Made by a program: the position numbers and the translations under genes. Shown here piece by piece: positions 16,158 through 24,525 of a stretch of 64,000 bases of DNA. Location: the NCBI RefSeq assembly GCF_003999995.1, contig NZ_RJAD01000001.1:62001-126000 (forward strand). The letters run 5' to 3'. Origin of the DNA: Microbacterium sulfonylureivorans. GTDB taxonomy: Bacteria; Actinomycetota; Actinomycetes; Actinomycetales; Microbacteriaceae. The stretch's first letter is position 1, and each line of letters begins with the position of its first letter. A model generated the notes under the pieces. The model was not told where the DNA came from. It did no database searches and was given only the letters and a program-made list of their open reading frames with translations.

Positions 16158-16772
16158 GTGACCGAGCAGCTGCTGGCCGAGCTCGCCGCGGGGCCGTGGG
16201 CGCTGCCGCTGCTGTTCGTCCTGGTGCTCGGCGATGCGTTCCTCGTCGTCGTGCCGGGCGAGGCCGCCGTCACGGCGTTCGGCGCTCTGTCGGTCACCAC
16301 GGGGTCGCCGCCGCTCGCCGCGGTGATCGCCGTCGCCGCGGTCGCTGCGATGGCGGGCGACGTCTGCTGCTTCGTCGTCGGACGCACGGTCGGGCTCGAG
16401 CGCTGGCGATGGATGCGCACCGCTCGCGCACGGTCGGCGTTCGCATGGGCGCGGGCACGCCTCGATCGCAGCGCCGGCGCGGTCGTGTTCACCGCGCGCT
16501 TCATCCCGTTCGCCCGTCTCGCGGTCAACATCGTGGCCGGTGCGACCCGCGTTCCCGCGCCCCGGTACGCCGCGATCGTCGCGGTCGCGGCGTGCGCGTG
16601 GGCGGCCTACCAGGCGCTCATCGGCGCGGTCGTCGCCCGGATCCTTCCAGGCGGCCCGGCCGTGGCCGTCATCGCGTCGATCGTCGTCGCAGTCGCGCTG
16701 GGACTCGCTCTCGACGCGGTGCTCTCGCGGGTCTGGCGCCGCCGAGACACGCAGGCGGAGCCCGAGGCATGA
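16158..16772 (+). CDS. DedA family membrane protein
   Basis: A 204-residue DedA/VTT-domain protein. The conserved ARFIPFARLAVNIVAGAT segment (the F-x-R-x-x-P-x-x-R motif) and five or so hydrophobic helices are present. The usual acidic N-terminal part is kept in VVVPGEAAVT. DedA proteins support lipid-carrier or phospholipid translocation and membrane homeostasis; the substrate here is unknown. The GTG start has TAGCCA 6 nt upstream, a weak -10 match, and no Shine-Dalgarno. Confidence 0.83.
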   Translation: MTEQLLAELAAGPWALPLLFVLVLGDAFLVVVPGEAAVTAFGALSVTTGSPPLAAVIAVAAVAAMAGDVCCFVVGRTVGLERWRWMRTARARSAFAWARARLDRSAGAVVFTARFIPFARLAVNIVAGATRVPAPRYAAIVAVAACAWAAYQALIGAVVARILPGGPAVAVIASIVVAVALGLALDAVLSRVWRRRDTQAEPEA

Positions 16773-16795
16773 CCCTCGGCGTCGGCGGTGCACGC

Positions 16796-16801
16796 CAGGA
16801 T
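16796..16801 (+). promoter_or_regulatory. Possible leaderless -10 (CAGGAT) for the endonuclease gene
   Basis: CAGGAT, one base off TANNNT, ends 6 nt before the GTG at 16808. The open frame extends far upstream, so this spacing is the main argument for the start. Confidence 0.4.
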
Positions 16802-16807
16802 GGACGC

Positions 16808-17632
16808 GTGGCAGACGCGACCCCGGCCGGATACGACGACGGCTTCCTCGGCATCCCCGTCCCCCTTCCCCGGCCGGTCGGCGGTGCGCGCCTCCACGAC
16901 CTGCCGTACCCCCGGTTCACCGTGCTGCTCGACCCGGTGCGCCGCCTCGCGGCCATGACCGGCGTCAACATCGACGGCGCGACGCTGCGCGACCTCCCCC
17001 GCACCGGCGAATGGGAGCTCGACCCGCGCGTGCCGGCATCCGACCAGACCGGGCCGGCGGTCTACGCCGACAACGACCTCGACAGGGGCCATCTGGTGCG
17101 ACGCCGCGATCCGGGATGGGGCACGGTCGCCGAGGCCCGCGCCGCGACCGAGGCGACCTTCTCGTACGCGAACGCCGCGCCGCAGGCGGGTGCCTTCAAC
17201 CAGTCGAAAGAGCTCTGGCTCGGACTCGAGGACCACGTGCTCGAGTACGCCGACACGACCGATCGGCGCGTCAGCGTCTTCACGGCTCCGGTGCTCGCCG
17301 CCGACGATCCGCCCTACCGGGGTGTCGGCATCCCGCGCCGCTTCTTCAAGGTGGCGGCATGGGCGTCCGAGGGTGAAGACGGGATGCCGCGGCTCGAGGC
17401 CGCCGGGTTCGTGCTCGACCAGTCCGATCTCATCGATGACGCGCAGGGTGTCGTCGCCGTGCAGCGCCTCGGTGCGTACCGCACGTTCCAGGTGCCGATC
17501 GCCGACATCGAGGCCCTCACGGGTGTGGATCTCGGCCCGCTGGTCGATGCCGACGTGCTGCAGCCGACGACGCTGCGCGGAGAGGACGCGTGGCTCCCCC
17601 TCCGCGCAGCGGACGATGTGGTGCTGGGCTGA
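16808..17632 (+). CDS. DNA/RNA non-specific endonuclease (DRGH family)
   Basis: A 274-residue His-Me (beta-beta-alpha metal) nuclease. The catalytic DRGH motif is at 92-95 (His95), followed by NAAPQ at 122-126 and the metal Asn at about 131 in FNQSKELW. These match the NUC/EndA family that cuts single- and double-stranded nucleic acids. No signal peptide is visible, unusual for a family that is often secreted. The N-terminal ~30 residues are Pro-rich. It ends 3 nt from the convergent FMN reductase. Confidence 0.82.
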   Translation: MADATPAGYDDGFLGIPVPLPRPVGGARLHDLPYPRFTVLLDPVRRLAAMTGVNIDGATLRDLPRTGEWELDPRVPASDQTGPAVYADNDLDRGHLVRRRDPGWGTVAEARAATEATFSYANAAPQAGAFNQSKELWLGLEDHVLEYADTTDRRVSVFTAPVLAADDPPYRGVGIPRRFFKVAAWASEGEDGMPRLEAAGFVLDQSDLIDDAQGVVAVQRLGAYRTFQVPIADIEALTGVDLGPLVDADVLQPTTLRGEDAWLPLRAADDVVLG

Positions 17633-17635
17633 CGC

Positions 17636-18286
17636 CTACTCGCCGGCGAGACCGCCGAGCAGATGGCCGAACGAACGCCCCTCGCCGAGATAGTTCGCCG
17701 GATCGAACGGGTCGTCGTTCTTCGCCGGTTCGCGCCGGGCGATCGCCTCGGCGAGCTCCCGCGCGCCTCGATCGACGCGTTCGCCGAGCGGCGCGACCTG
17801 GTCGCCCGCGGCGCCCCAGTCGCTCGATGCCGCGAACACCCCCGTCGAGACCGGCTCGGCGTGCAGGTACGTGAACAGCGGCCGGATGGCGTAGTCGATC
17901 GCCAGCGAGTGGCGGGCCGTGCCCGCGTTCGCGCCGATGAGCACCGGCTTGCCGGTCAGCGCGTCGGGATCGAGCACGTCGATGAACGACTTGAACAGCC
18001 CCGAGTAGCTCGTCGAGAAGATCGGCGTCACGGCGATGACCGCGTCGGCCGAGACGACGGCGTTGACCATCGACTCGAGCGCCGGCGGCGCGAACCCGGT
18101 GAGGAGGTTGTTCGTGATGTCGTGCGCGTAGTCGCGCAGCTCGAACACGTCGACCTTCACCTCGATGTCGCGCTCGGCGAGCTGCTTCGCGGTCGCCGCG
18201 GCGAGCCGGTCGGCGAGGAGACGGGTGGAGGACGGGTTCGAGAGCCCGGCCGAGATGACGGCGATGCGCCGTGCTGCCGTGGTCAT
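17636..18286 (-). CDS. NAD(P)H-dependent FMN reductase (CE1759 family)
   Basis: A 216-residue flavodoxin-fold reductase. It has an N-terminal SAGLSNPSSTRLLADRL phosphate loop, VTPIFSTSYSGLFKSF for FMN binding and a GANAGTARHS segment. It starts 1 nt after the stop of the monooxygenase gene, with AAGGAGG 5 nt upstream of the ATG. It most likely supplies reduced FMN to the LLM monooxygenase encoded with it; the pairing is the known CE1758/CE1759 arrangement. Confidence 0.86.
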   Translation of the reverse strand: MTTAARRIAVISAGLSNPSSTRLLADRLAAATAKQLAERDIEVKVDVFELRDYAHDITNNLLTGFAPPALESMVNAVVSADAVIAVTPIFSTSYSGLFKSFIDVLDPDALTGKPVLIGANAGTARHSLAIDYAIRPLFTYLHAEPVSTGVFAASSDWGAAGDQVAPLGERVDRGARELAEAIARREPAKNDDPFDPANYLGEGRSFGHLLGGLAGE

Positions 18287-18287
18287 G

Positions 18288-19508
18288 TCACGCCTCCTTG
18301 CGGCCGAGGCCGAATGCAGCGCCCGCGGGAGCGGGCGTGTCGCGGTAGGGGCTGTCGCCGACGAGGTTGTCGCCGCGGTTCGCACCGGGAACGGCCTGGC
18401 GGGGTGCCGCGTCCCCATACGCCGCCTTCACGAGGTTCGCGTGACTCGGGGCGTCCGGGATGTCGGCCGGGCGGTTCTCGGCGAGCTCCTTGCGGAGCAC
18501 CGGGACGACCTCGCCGCCGAGGATGTCGAGCTGCTCGAGCACGGTCTTCAGCGGCAGGCCGGCGTGGTCGATGAGGAAGAGCTGGCGCTGGTAGTCGCCG
18601 TAGTAGTCGCGCATCGCGGCGTAGCGGTCGATGACCTGCTGCGGAGACCCGACGGTGAGCGGGGTCATCTCGCTGAAGTCCTCGAGCGACGGCCCGTGGC
18701 CGTAGACCGGGGCGTTGTCGAAGTACGGACGGAACTGACTGACGGCATCCTGCGACTTCGCGGCCATGAAGACCTGGCCGCCGAGGCCGACGATCGCCTG
18801 CTCGGGCGTGCCGTGGCCGTAGTGCGCGTACCGCTGCCGGTACAGGGCGATCAGGCGCTGGTAGTGCTCCTTGGGCCAGAAGATGTTGTTCGCGAAGAAG
18901 CCGTCCCCGTAGTAGGCGGCCTGCTCGGCGATCTCGGGGGTGCGGATCGAGCCGTGCCACACGAACGGCGCGACACCGTCGAGCGGCCGCGGAGTCGACG
19001 TGAAGCCCTGCAGAGGCGTGCGGAACTGGCCCTCCCAGTCCACGACGTCCTCACGCCACAGGCGGTGCAGCAGGTTGTAGTTCTCGATCGCGAGCGGCAG
19101 ACCCTGGCGGATGTCCTTGCCGAACCACGGGTACACGGGTCCGGTGTTGCCGCGGCCGATCATCAGGTCGACGCGGCCCCCCGAGACGTGCTGCAGCATC
19201 GCGAAGTCCTCCGCGATCTTCACCGGGTCGTTCGTGGTGATGAGCGTCGTGGCGGTCGACAGGATGAGGCGCTCGGTCTGCGCGGCGATGTACGCGAGGG
19301 TGGTCGTGGGCGAGGAGGACCAGAACGGCGGGTTGTGGTGCTCGCCCAGGGCGAAGACGTCGAGCCCGACCTCTTCGGCGTGCTTGGCGACGGTGATGGC
19401 GTTGCGGATCTTCTCCGCCTCGCTCGGCGTGGTGCCGTTCGTCGGGTCCTCGGTGATGTCGCTCACCGTGAAGATGCCGAACTGCATCTGGGGTGTGATG
19501 TCGTTCAC
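18288..19508 (-). CDS. LLM-class flavin-dependent monooxygenase (CE1758 family)
   Basis: A 406-residue luciferase-like flavoprotein. The sequence begins QFGIFTVSDIT, and has HAEEVGLDVFALGEHHNPPF, the LMIGRGNTG flavin-binding turn, and an HGSIRTPEIAEQAAYYGDGFF segment. It should oxidise an unknown substrate with FMNH2 and O2, with the reductase encoded next. GAGGAG 4 nt before the GTG sets the start. The C-terminal 60 residues are Pro/Gly-rich. A 6-bp-arm inverted repeat lies just upstream. Confidence 0.87.
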   Translation of the reverse strand: MNDITPQMQFGIFTVSDITEDPTNGTTPSEAEKIRNAITVAKHAEEVGLDVFALGEHHNPPFWSSSPTTTLAYIAAQTERLILSTATTLITTNDPVKIAEDFAMLQHVSGGRVDLMIGRGNTGPVYPWFGKDIRQGLPLAIENYNLLHRLWREDVVDWEGQFRTPLQGFTSTPRPLDGVAPFVWHGSIRTPEIAEQAAYYGDGFFANNIFWPKEHYQRLIALYRQRYAHYGHGTPEQAIVGLGGQVFMAAKSQDAVSQFRPYFDNAPVYGHGPSLEDFSEMTPLTVGSPQQVIDRYAAMRDYYGDYQRQLFLIDHAGLPLKTVLEQLDILGGEVVPVLRKELAENRPADIPDAPSHANLVKAAYGDAAPRQAVPGANRGDNLVGDSPYRDTPAPAGAAFGLGRKEA

Positions 19509-19528
19509 GTCGCTCCTCGCGTTTTCTA

Positions 19529-19551
19529 TGCATGTGAATGTATCTCATGCA
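19529..19551. promoter_or_regulatory. Inverted repeat upstream of the LLM monooxygenase (possible operator)
   Basis: TGCATG at 19529-19534 and CATGCA at 19546-19551 with an 11-nt, AT-rich spacer, in the only AT-rich patch between two minus-strand genes. It overlaps the likely promoter of the monooxygenase/reductase pair, so a repressor site (MarR or TetR type) is a reasonable guess. No regulator gene is adjacent. Confidence 0.4.
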
Positions 19552-19563
19552 ACGCGGCTTGCG

Positions 19564-20715
19564 TCAGGATATTCCGATCCGATGGGGAAATGCCGAATCC
19601 CGTCGCTGGAACTCGAGGATCGCGGGGTTCCTGACGACGCCGGCGGCGATCTCGGTGGCGCGATCGATCGTCTCGCTCTCCGACCACGCGGCCGGGCCGC
19701 CCATCACGACGGGCACGAACCCGAGAAGCGCCTCGCTGATCTCCCAGCTGGCGGAATTCCACAGGTACGACGGACTGTGGTCCACGCCGTAGTAGTTGAT
19801 CGTGTCGCCGACGGTGAACATCGGGTCGTGGAAGGAGGTCGGTCGCGCCCACTCGAAGCCCATCCCCTCGTCGCACGAGACGTCCACGATGAGGCTCCCC
19901 GGACGGAACGCGCCGAGGTCGCTCTCCCGCAGGTAGAGGAGCGGACGGTTGGGATCCTGCAGCGTGCAGTTCACCACGATGTCGCTCTCGGCGAGGAACG
20001 GCGCCAGCGGCACGCGCCCGTCGTCGGTGATCACCTCACTGAGGTAGGGCTCGTCGTCGTGGTCGAACTGGATGATGTGCGCCGCATGGATGGGCGAGGC
20101 CACCGAGGCCGTCCGCCGGTTGGTCAGCACGCGCACCTCGTGCACGCCGTGCGCGCGCAGCGCGGTCACCGCCCCGCGGGCCGTCGCACCGAAGCCGATC
20201 ACCACGGCCGTGAGGCGCCGGCCGTAGTCGCCGGTCGAGCCGCACAGCTGCAGCGCATGCAGCACCGAGCAGTATCCGGCGAGCTCGTTGTTGATGTGGA
20301 AGACGTGCAGCCCGAATGCGCCGTCCGTCCCCCAATGGTTCATCGCCTCGAAGGCGATGACCGTCAGCCGCTTGTCGATCGCGAGCTGGGTCATCGCCTC
20401 GTCCTGGACCAGGTGCGGCCAGCCCCACAGCACCTGACCGTCGCGGAGACGGCGGAGGTCGTCGAGCTGGGGCTTGGGCAGCAGGACCACGTCCGAGGTC
20501 GCGATGACGTCCTCGCGCGAGGCGATCCGCCCCACGAGCGGACGCAGTTCGTCGTCGGCGACGCCGAAACGCTCGCCGTATCCCGCTTCGAGGATGACCC
20601 GCTCGCGCAGGTCGCCCGGGAGTCTCTCGAAATGAGCGGGGTGGATGGGCACCCGCCGTTCGTCGGGTTTGAGAGACGTGCCGATCACGCCGAGCGTCAG
20701 AGCAGCAGCGGACAT
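19564..20715 (-). CDS. Alanine dehydrogenase/N5-(carboxyethyl)ornithine synthase-like enzyme
   Basis: A 383-residue NAD(P)-dependent enzyme of the alanine dehydrogenase/transhydrogenase superfamily. The N-terminus has KPDERRVPIHPAH (compare the E/D-RRVP of the family), and residues ~190-215 form a Rossmann fold (VVIGFGATARGAVTAL). A cluster of family residues follows in IVDVSCDEGMGFE. The overall plan resembles N5-(carboxyethyl)ornithine synthase more than true alanine dehydrogenase, but the substrate is unknown. Start chosen at 20715, with GAGG 6 nt upstream. It stands alone upstream of the LLM gene. Confidence 0.72.
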   Translation of the reverse strand: MSAAALTLGVIGTSLKPDERRVPIHPAHFERLPGDLRERVILEAGYGERFGVADDELRPLVGRIASREDVIATSDVVLLPKPQLDDLRRLRDGQVLWGWPHLVQDEAMTQLAIDKRLTVIAFEAMNHWGTDGAFGLHVFHINNELAGYCSVLHALQLCGSTGDYGRRLTAVVIGFGATARGAVTALRAHGVHEVRVLTNRRTASVASPIHAAHIIQFDHDDEPYLSEVITDDGRVPLAPFLAESDIVVNCTLQDPNRPLLYLRESDLGAFRPGSLIVDVSCDEGMGFEWARPTSFHDPMFTVGDTINYYGVDHSPSYLWNSASWEISEALLGFVPVVMGGPAAWSESETIDRATEIAAGVVRNPAILEFQRRDSAFPHRIGIS

Positions 20716-20836
20716 CGTGGCCTCGTTCCGTGCGGAGGGCAGGTGAGTCCCCGGGATCCCGACGCTACACCCGGCATCGCCGGCATGGATCACACCGTGG
20801 ACCTCGCGGCGCCGCCGGGCCGCGGCATCCGCTCGA

Positions 20837-21718
20837 TCAGGCCTCGGCGAACAGCGCGAGCATGTCGCGCACCAGCTGGTGCGGCGCGGTCTCGCACGGC
20901 GCGTGGCCCGTGGGGTACACCGCGACGTGCGCGCCGATCCGCTCGGCGTACTCCGCGTGCTGCTCGGTGGGCCACAGGTCGGACTCGCCCACCGCGATGA
21001 GCTTCGGGATGCCGGTCGCGGCGACCTCGTCGGCGAAGTCGGGAGTCGCCATCATGAGTCCCACCACGTCGTCGATCACGGGCCGCTGGGTGACCGCCAT
21101 CCGCTCCCGCACGAACGCGATCCGCAGCGGCGGCGTGCGGTTGAGGTTGTAGCGGATCCCCCACAGGATGAGCCCGGCGGCGCGGTGCGGGGGCATGTCG
21201 GAGATCGGCCCGATGTGCTTGACCCCCCGGAAGACCTGGCCGGTCGCCGGCGGGGCGGCCATCAGCGTGATGCTCGCGAACAGGTCGGGGCGCTCGACGA
21301 GGGCGAGCTCGGCGAGGAGGCCGGCGAAGCTGTAGCCGAGGACGTGCACGGGAGCGGCGCCGTCCTCGAGGATGGCGATGAAGTCGTCGAGGAAGAGCCG
21401 GTAGTCGTAGTGCTCGCGGGGCGGGTCGAGGTTCTGCGGGCCCGCGTCGACCGACCCGTAGTGGCCCGCCAGGTCGTACGACTCCACCCGGTAGCCGGCT
21501 GCGGCGAAGAGCGGGAACAGGAGGACGAAGTCCTCCTTCGACCCCGCGACGCCGGAGACGAGCAGGACCCGGGGCGCGTCGGGGTCGCCGAGGCGCACCC
21601 GCGCCAGGTCGCCGCTCGGCGCGGCGAACATGTCGTGGACCGTCCCCTCGGGGAACACGCGCCAGTCGATGTCGGCAATGGCGCGGTCTTTCGCGAGAGC
21701 GTCGTCGATCGTTGTCAT
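20837..21718 (-). CDS. Alpha/beta hydrolase
   Basis: A 293-residue alpha/beta-hydrolase. The nucleophile elbow is GYSFAG, the likely acid is in VGESDLWPTE and the catalytic His in YPTGHAPCE near the C-terminus; LVSGVAGSKED supplies the oxyanion strand. The substrate is unknown. The ATG start lacks a strong Shine-Dalgarno. It lies 11 nt after the esterase gene on the same strand and may form an operon with it. Confidence 0.83.
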   Translation of the reverse strand: MTTIDDALAKDRAIADIDWRVFPEGTVHDMFAAPSGDLARVRLGDPDAPRVLLVSGVAGSKEDFVLLFPLFAAAGYRVESYDLAGHYGSVDAGPQNLDPPREHYDYRLFLDDFIAILEDGAAPVHVLGYSFAGLLAELALVERPDLFASITLMAAPPATGQVFRGVKHIGPISDMPPHRAAGLILWGIRYNLNRTPPLRIAFVRERMAVTQRPVIDDVVGLMMATPDFADEVAATGIPKLIAVGESDLWPTEQHAEYAERIGAHVAVYPTGHAPCETAPHQLVRDMLALFAEA

Positions 21719-21729
21719 CGCGCGGAAGA

Positions 21730-23184
21730 CTACCCCTCCGGGAGCCCTGCGAGCTCATCCTGCCTCGGCGCGTAGTCGATGTGACCGCCGTCGGCGTCGA
21801 ATGCCTGCACCGGGCGCCGGGACGACCAGCGCTCCCACCCGGGGTCGCCCTCGATCACGAACGACACCCACGCGCCGTGCATCGCGTCGGCGAGCGCACG
21901 CGGACCGTCCGGTCCGCCGAGCGCGATCGCGTCCGGCGTGTCGAGGAGATCGAACACGAACCCGAGTTCCATGGCGTGCGCGGCGCCGAGGCCGTCGACG
22001 GGACTTCGCCACCGGAACTCGTACACCCACGTCGGCGCGCCGCGGTCCGTTCGGCTGTCGGCGAACCGCGTGATCGGGCCGCGCAGCAGCACGTCGGTCA
22101 TCACCTCGCCGAGCAGCTGACCGGGCGACGCGTCGGGGCTTCTTCGGCGATGTGCCTCGAGCACCCGCTTGGGCACGCGCGCCGCCATGCGCGCCAGGGC
22201 GAGCGTGGCGGCGGTGATGCGATCGATCGCGCCGCCGGGGACGAACCAGAGACGGTACTCCTCGCTGGTGGAGCCGATCAGCACCGGGATGCCGCGTCCC
22301 GCGCCGGCGAGCAGCGAATCGAGCGGGTTCACCGGCACGGCCGCGCCGCCGATCGCGAGCGCGACGGTCGGCCCGCGTCCGAGCGGAGACCCGCCGGCCG
22401 CCACCTCCGTCTGTGCCGCGACGAGGTCCGCCGGTGCGACGGCGGCGAACCCCGCCCGCGTGGGCGCGACGCCGAGACGCTTCGCGATCGCACGTGTCAT
22501 CCGGCTCGCCTTCTTCGGCGGCTGGGCGACCAGCGGACCGCTCTGAAGGATCGCGCGGTCGAACAGCTCCGCGGCGTGGGGAAGCGCGAGCAGCGCGGTG
22601 AGCGTGTTCGCGCCGGCCGACTGCCCCATCGCCGTCACGCGGCCCGGATCGCCCCCGAATGCGGCGATCTCGCGGCGCACCCAGCGCAGCGCCGCCTGCT
22701 GGTCGAGCACGCCGAGGTTCTGCGGCACGCCGTCGAGCACCCCGAAGCCCTCCTGGCCGAGCCGGTACTGGACCGACACGAAGACGATGCCGTGACGCGC
22801 GAACGTCGTGCCGTCGTAGCCCGGGAGCGCAGCCGAGCCGCGGCTGAGCGCGCCGCCGTGCACGTACACGAGGACGGGCAGGGGCCCGCGCTCGGCGCGA
22901 TCCGACGGCGTCCAGACGTTCACCGTGAGGACGTCGTCGCCCGCGACCTCGACCGTCGGCAGGTACGGGGCGAGCGTCGGCGGATAGACGGCCTGGGGCG
23001 CGGTCGGGCCGAAGGCCGAGGCATCCCGCTCCCCCTCCCACGGCTGCCGAGGGGCCGGAGCGCAGAAGCGCTGCTCGCCGACCGGCGGCTCCGCGTACGG
23101 GATGCCGAGGAACCGGTCGATCCCGTCCTCTCTCACCCCCCGCACGAGCCCGCTCGAGACCGACAGGACGGGGGAATCGGGCAT
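21730..23184 (-). CDS. Carboxylesterase type B (para-nitrobenzyl esterase-like)
   Basis: A 484-residue type B carboxylesterase. The N-terminus SGLVRGVREDGIDRFLGIPY is followed by VYVHGGA (oxyanion), GQSAGAN (nucleophile Ser; GESAG in most relatives), GSTSEEYRLW (acid) and GAAHAMELGFVF (His). It hydrolyses carboxylic esters; the physiological substrate is unknown. GAGGAG 6 nt before the ATG at 23184 fixes the start. It is divergent from the acyltransferase. Confidence 0.87.
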   Translation of the reverse strand: MPDSPVLSVSSGLVRGVREDGIDRFLGIPYAEPPVGEQRFCAPAPRQPWEGERDASAFGPTAPQAVYPPTLAPYLPTVEVAGDDVLTVNVWTPSDRAERGPLPVLVYVHGGALSRGSAALPGYDGTTFARHGIVFVSVQYRLGQEGFGVLDGVPQNLGVLDQQAALRWVRREIAAFGGDPGRVTAMGQSAGANTLTALLALPHAAELFDRAILQSGPLVAQPPKKASRMTRAIAKRLGVAPTRAGFAAVAPADLVAAQTEVAAGGSPLGRGPTVALAIGGAAVPVNPLDSLLAGAGRGIPVLIGSTSEEYRLWFVPGGAIDRITAATLALARMAARVPKRVLEAHRRRSPDASPGQLLGEVMTDVLLRGPITRFADSRTDRGAPTWVYEFRWRSPVDGLGAAHAMELGFVFDLLDTPDAIALGGPDGPRALADAMHGAWVSFVIEGDPGWERWSSRRPVQAFDADGGHIDYAPRQDELAGLPEG

Positions 23185-23249
23185 TCGGTGCTCCTCGGCG
23201 ACGTCGCGGGTTCTCGGCGCCGCGCTGACGACGGCCGAGACCCCCAGGA

Positions 23250-23255
23250 TAGGGT
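23250..23255 (+). promoter_or_regulatory. Putative -10 (TAGGGT) for the acyltransferase
   Basis: TAGGGT lies 11 nt before the ATG at 23267, giving a 5' leader of only about 4-5 nt, with no ribosome site. Confidence 0.45.
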
Positions 23256-23266
23256 GGCTTCGCGCC

Positions 23267-24466
23267 ATGACCGATCCAGCGAACGCCGCGAGCGCGGCAT
23301 CCCCCGCTTCCCCGCCCACCGGGAGCACGGGCGCCGTGCGCGTCAAGCGACGGGTTCCGTTCTGGGACAACGCCCGCTTCGCCTGCATCGTGCTCGTGGT
23401 GCTCGGGCACTCGGTGCAGCGGCTCACCTACGACTCCGACATCGCGCTCGGGCTCTACCTGCTCGTGTACGCGTTCCACATGCCGGCGTTCGCGATCATC
23501 TCGGGCTACTTCTCCAAGTCGGATCCGCCGAGCCGCCGGCAGATGGCACGCGTCGTCACCGACATCCTCCTGCCGTATGTCATCTTCGAGGGCCTCTGGA
23601 CGCTGACGAAATGGCTCGTCGAGGGCCGCGCCAACCCGAACATCACCGAGCCGTCCTGGACGCTGTGGTTCCTCCTCGCGCTCGGCATCTTCCGGCTGGT
23701 GCTGCCCTACCTGGCGCTCCTGCGCTGGCCGCTGCTGTGGACGGTGCTGATCTCGGTCGGCGCCGGCTACCTGCCCAACATCGATTCGACCTTCTCGCTC
23801 TCGCGGACGCTCGGGCTCCTCCCGTTCTTCACCCTCGGCTGGTGGCTGCGCGAGCACGACGTCGTGGAGCGGCTCGGGCTCCTCGCGCGGCGCCGCTGGG
23901 GGGCGACGCTGGCCGCGATCGGCCTCTTCGCGCTCGCCGGCTGGGCGGCCTGGTTCTTCGTCGACGACTGGCGCGCGATGAACCTGCGCGAGTGGCTCTT
24001 CTACGACGACAACTACGCCGCGCTCGGCGGCACGCAGTGGTGGGCCGGCGGTGTGCGGCTCGCGCTCATGGTCGTCGCGATCGTGCTCAGCGCCGCCTTC
24101 TTCGCGCTTCTCCCCCTCGGGACGCACTGGTGGACGCACTTCGGCCAGTACACGATGTACGTCTACCTGCTGCACTCCTTCGTGCTGTATCCGTTCCGCG
24201 AGTCCGGGATCCTGCGCGACCTCGAGCCCACCTGGCTGTGGCTGCCCATCGTGATCGTCGCATCTGTGCTCATCGCCCTGGGCCTCGCGACCCGGCCGGT
24301 GCGCACGGTGTTCCGCCCCCTCGTCGAACCTCGGCCCGGCTGGCTGTTCGCCGACCGTACGCTGGCCGGTCGCGAGGGCCGTCGCAGCGACCCGACGGGC
24401 TCCCGCCGCCCGCGTGAGCAGCCGAAGCCGCCGCGGACGCACGCCGATCCGCGCCAGAACGGGTGA
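23267..24466 (+). CDS. Membrane acyltransferase (Acyltransferase-3 family)
   Basis: A 399-residue protein with about ten membrane helices. The family signature DNARFACIVLVVLGHS has the catalytic His, followed by YAFHMPAFAIISGYF. These enzymes O-acylate exopolysaccharides, glycolipids or antibiotics. The first ~25 residues are Ala/Ser/Pro-rich and the last ~60 are basic and low-complexity. Its TGA overlaps the frame of the next gene, which however has its own promoter. The acceptor is unknown. Confidence 0.83.
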   Translation: MTDPANAASAASPASPPTGSTGAVRVKRRVPFWDNARFACIVLVVLGHSVQRLTYDSDIALGLYLLVYAFHMPAFAIISGYFSKSDPPSRRQMARVVTDILLPYVIFEGLWTLTKWLVEGRANPNITEPSWTLWFLLALGIFRLVLPYLALLRWPLLWTVLISVGAGYLPNIDSTFSLSRTLGLLPFFTLGWWLREHDVVERLGLLARRRWGATLAAIGLFALAGWAAWFFVDDWRAMNLREWLFYDDNYAALGGTQWWAGGVRLALMVVAIVLSAAFFALLPLGTHWWTHFGQYTMYVYLLHSFVLYPFRESGILRDLEPTWLWLPIVIVASVLIALGLATRPVRTVFRPLVEPRPGWLFADRTLAGREGRRSDPTGSRRPREQPKPPRTHADPRQNG

Positions 24467-24513
24467 GCGACCACAGCGACGTCGGCGCGTCTCCGAACGT
24501 CGGCGACGCCCTG

Positions 24514-24519
24514 TACGGT
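24514..24519 (+). promoter_or_regulatory. Leaderless promoter -10 (TACGGT) for the RecQ-like helicase
   Basis: TACGGT ends exactly 6 nt before the GTG at 24526. This fixes the helicase start 63 nt downstream of an alternative GTG (24463) that overlaps the previous gene's stop. Confidence 0.58.
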
Positions 24520-24525
24520 CACGGG

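Noticed and set aside
13823..17632. A 1269-codon plus-strand frame spanning several genes.
   Set aside because: Only its 3' 275 codons are a recognisable protein (the DRGH nuclease). The rest runs antisense to the GT-SGNH gene and through the DedA gene in another frame.
21712..24442. Long frames on both strands over the esterase, acyltransferase and helicase genes.
   Set aside because: They have no family match and the codon-position bias belongs to the annotated genes.
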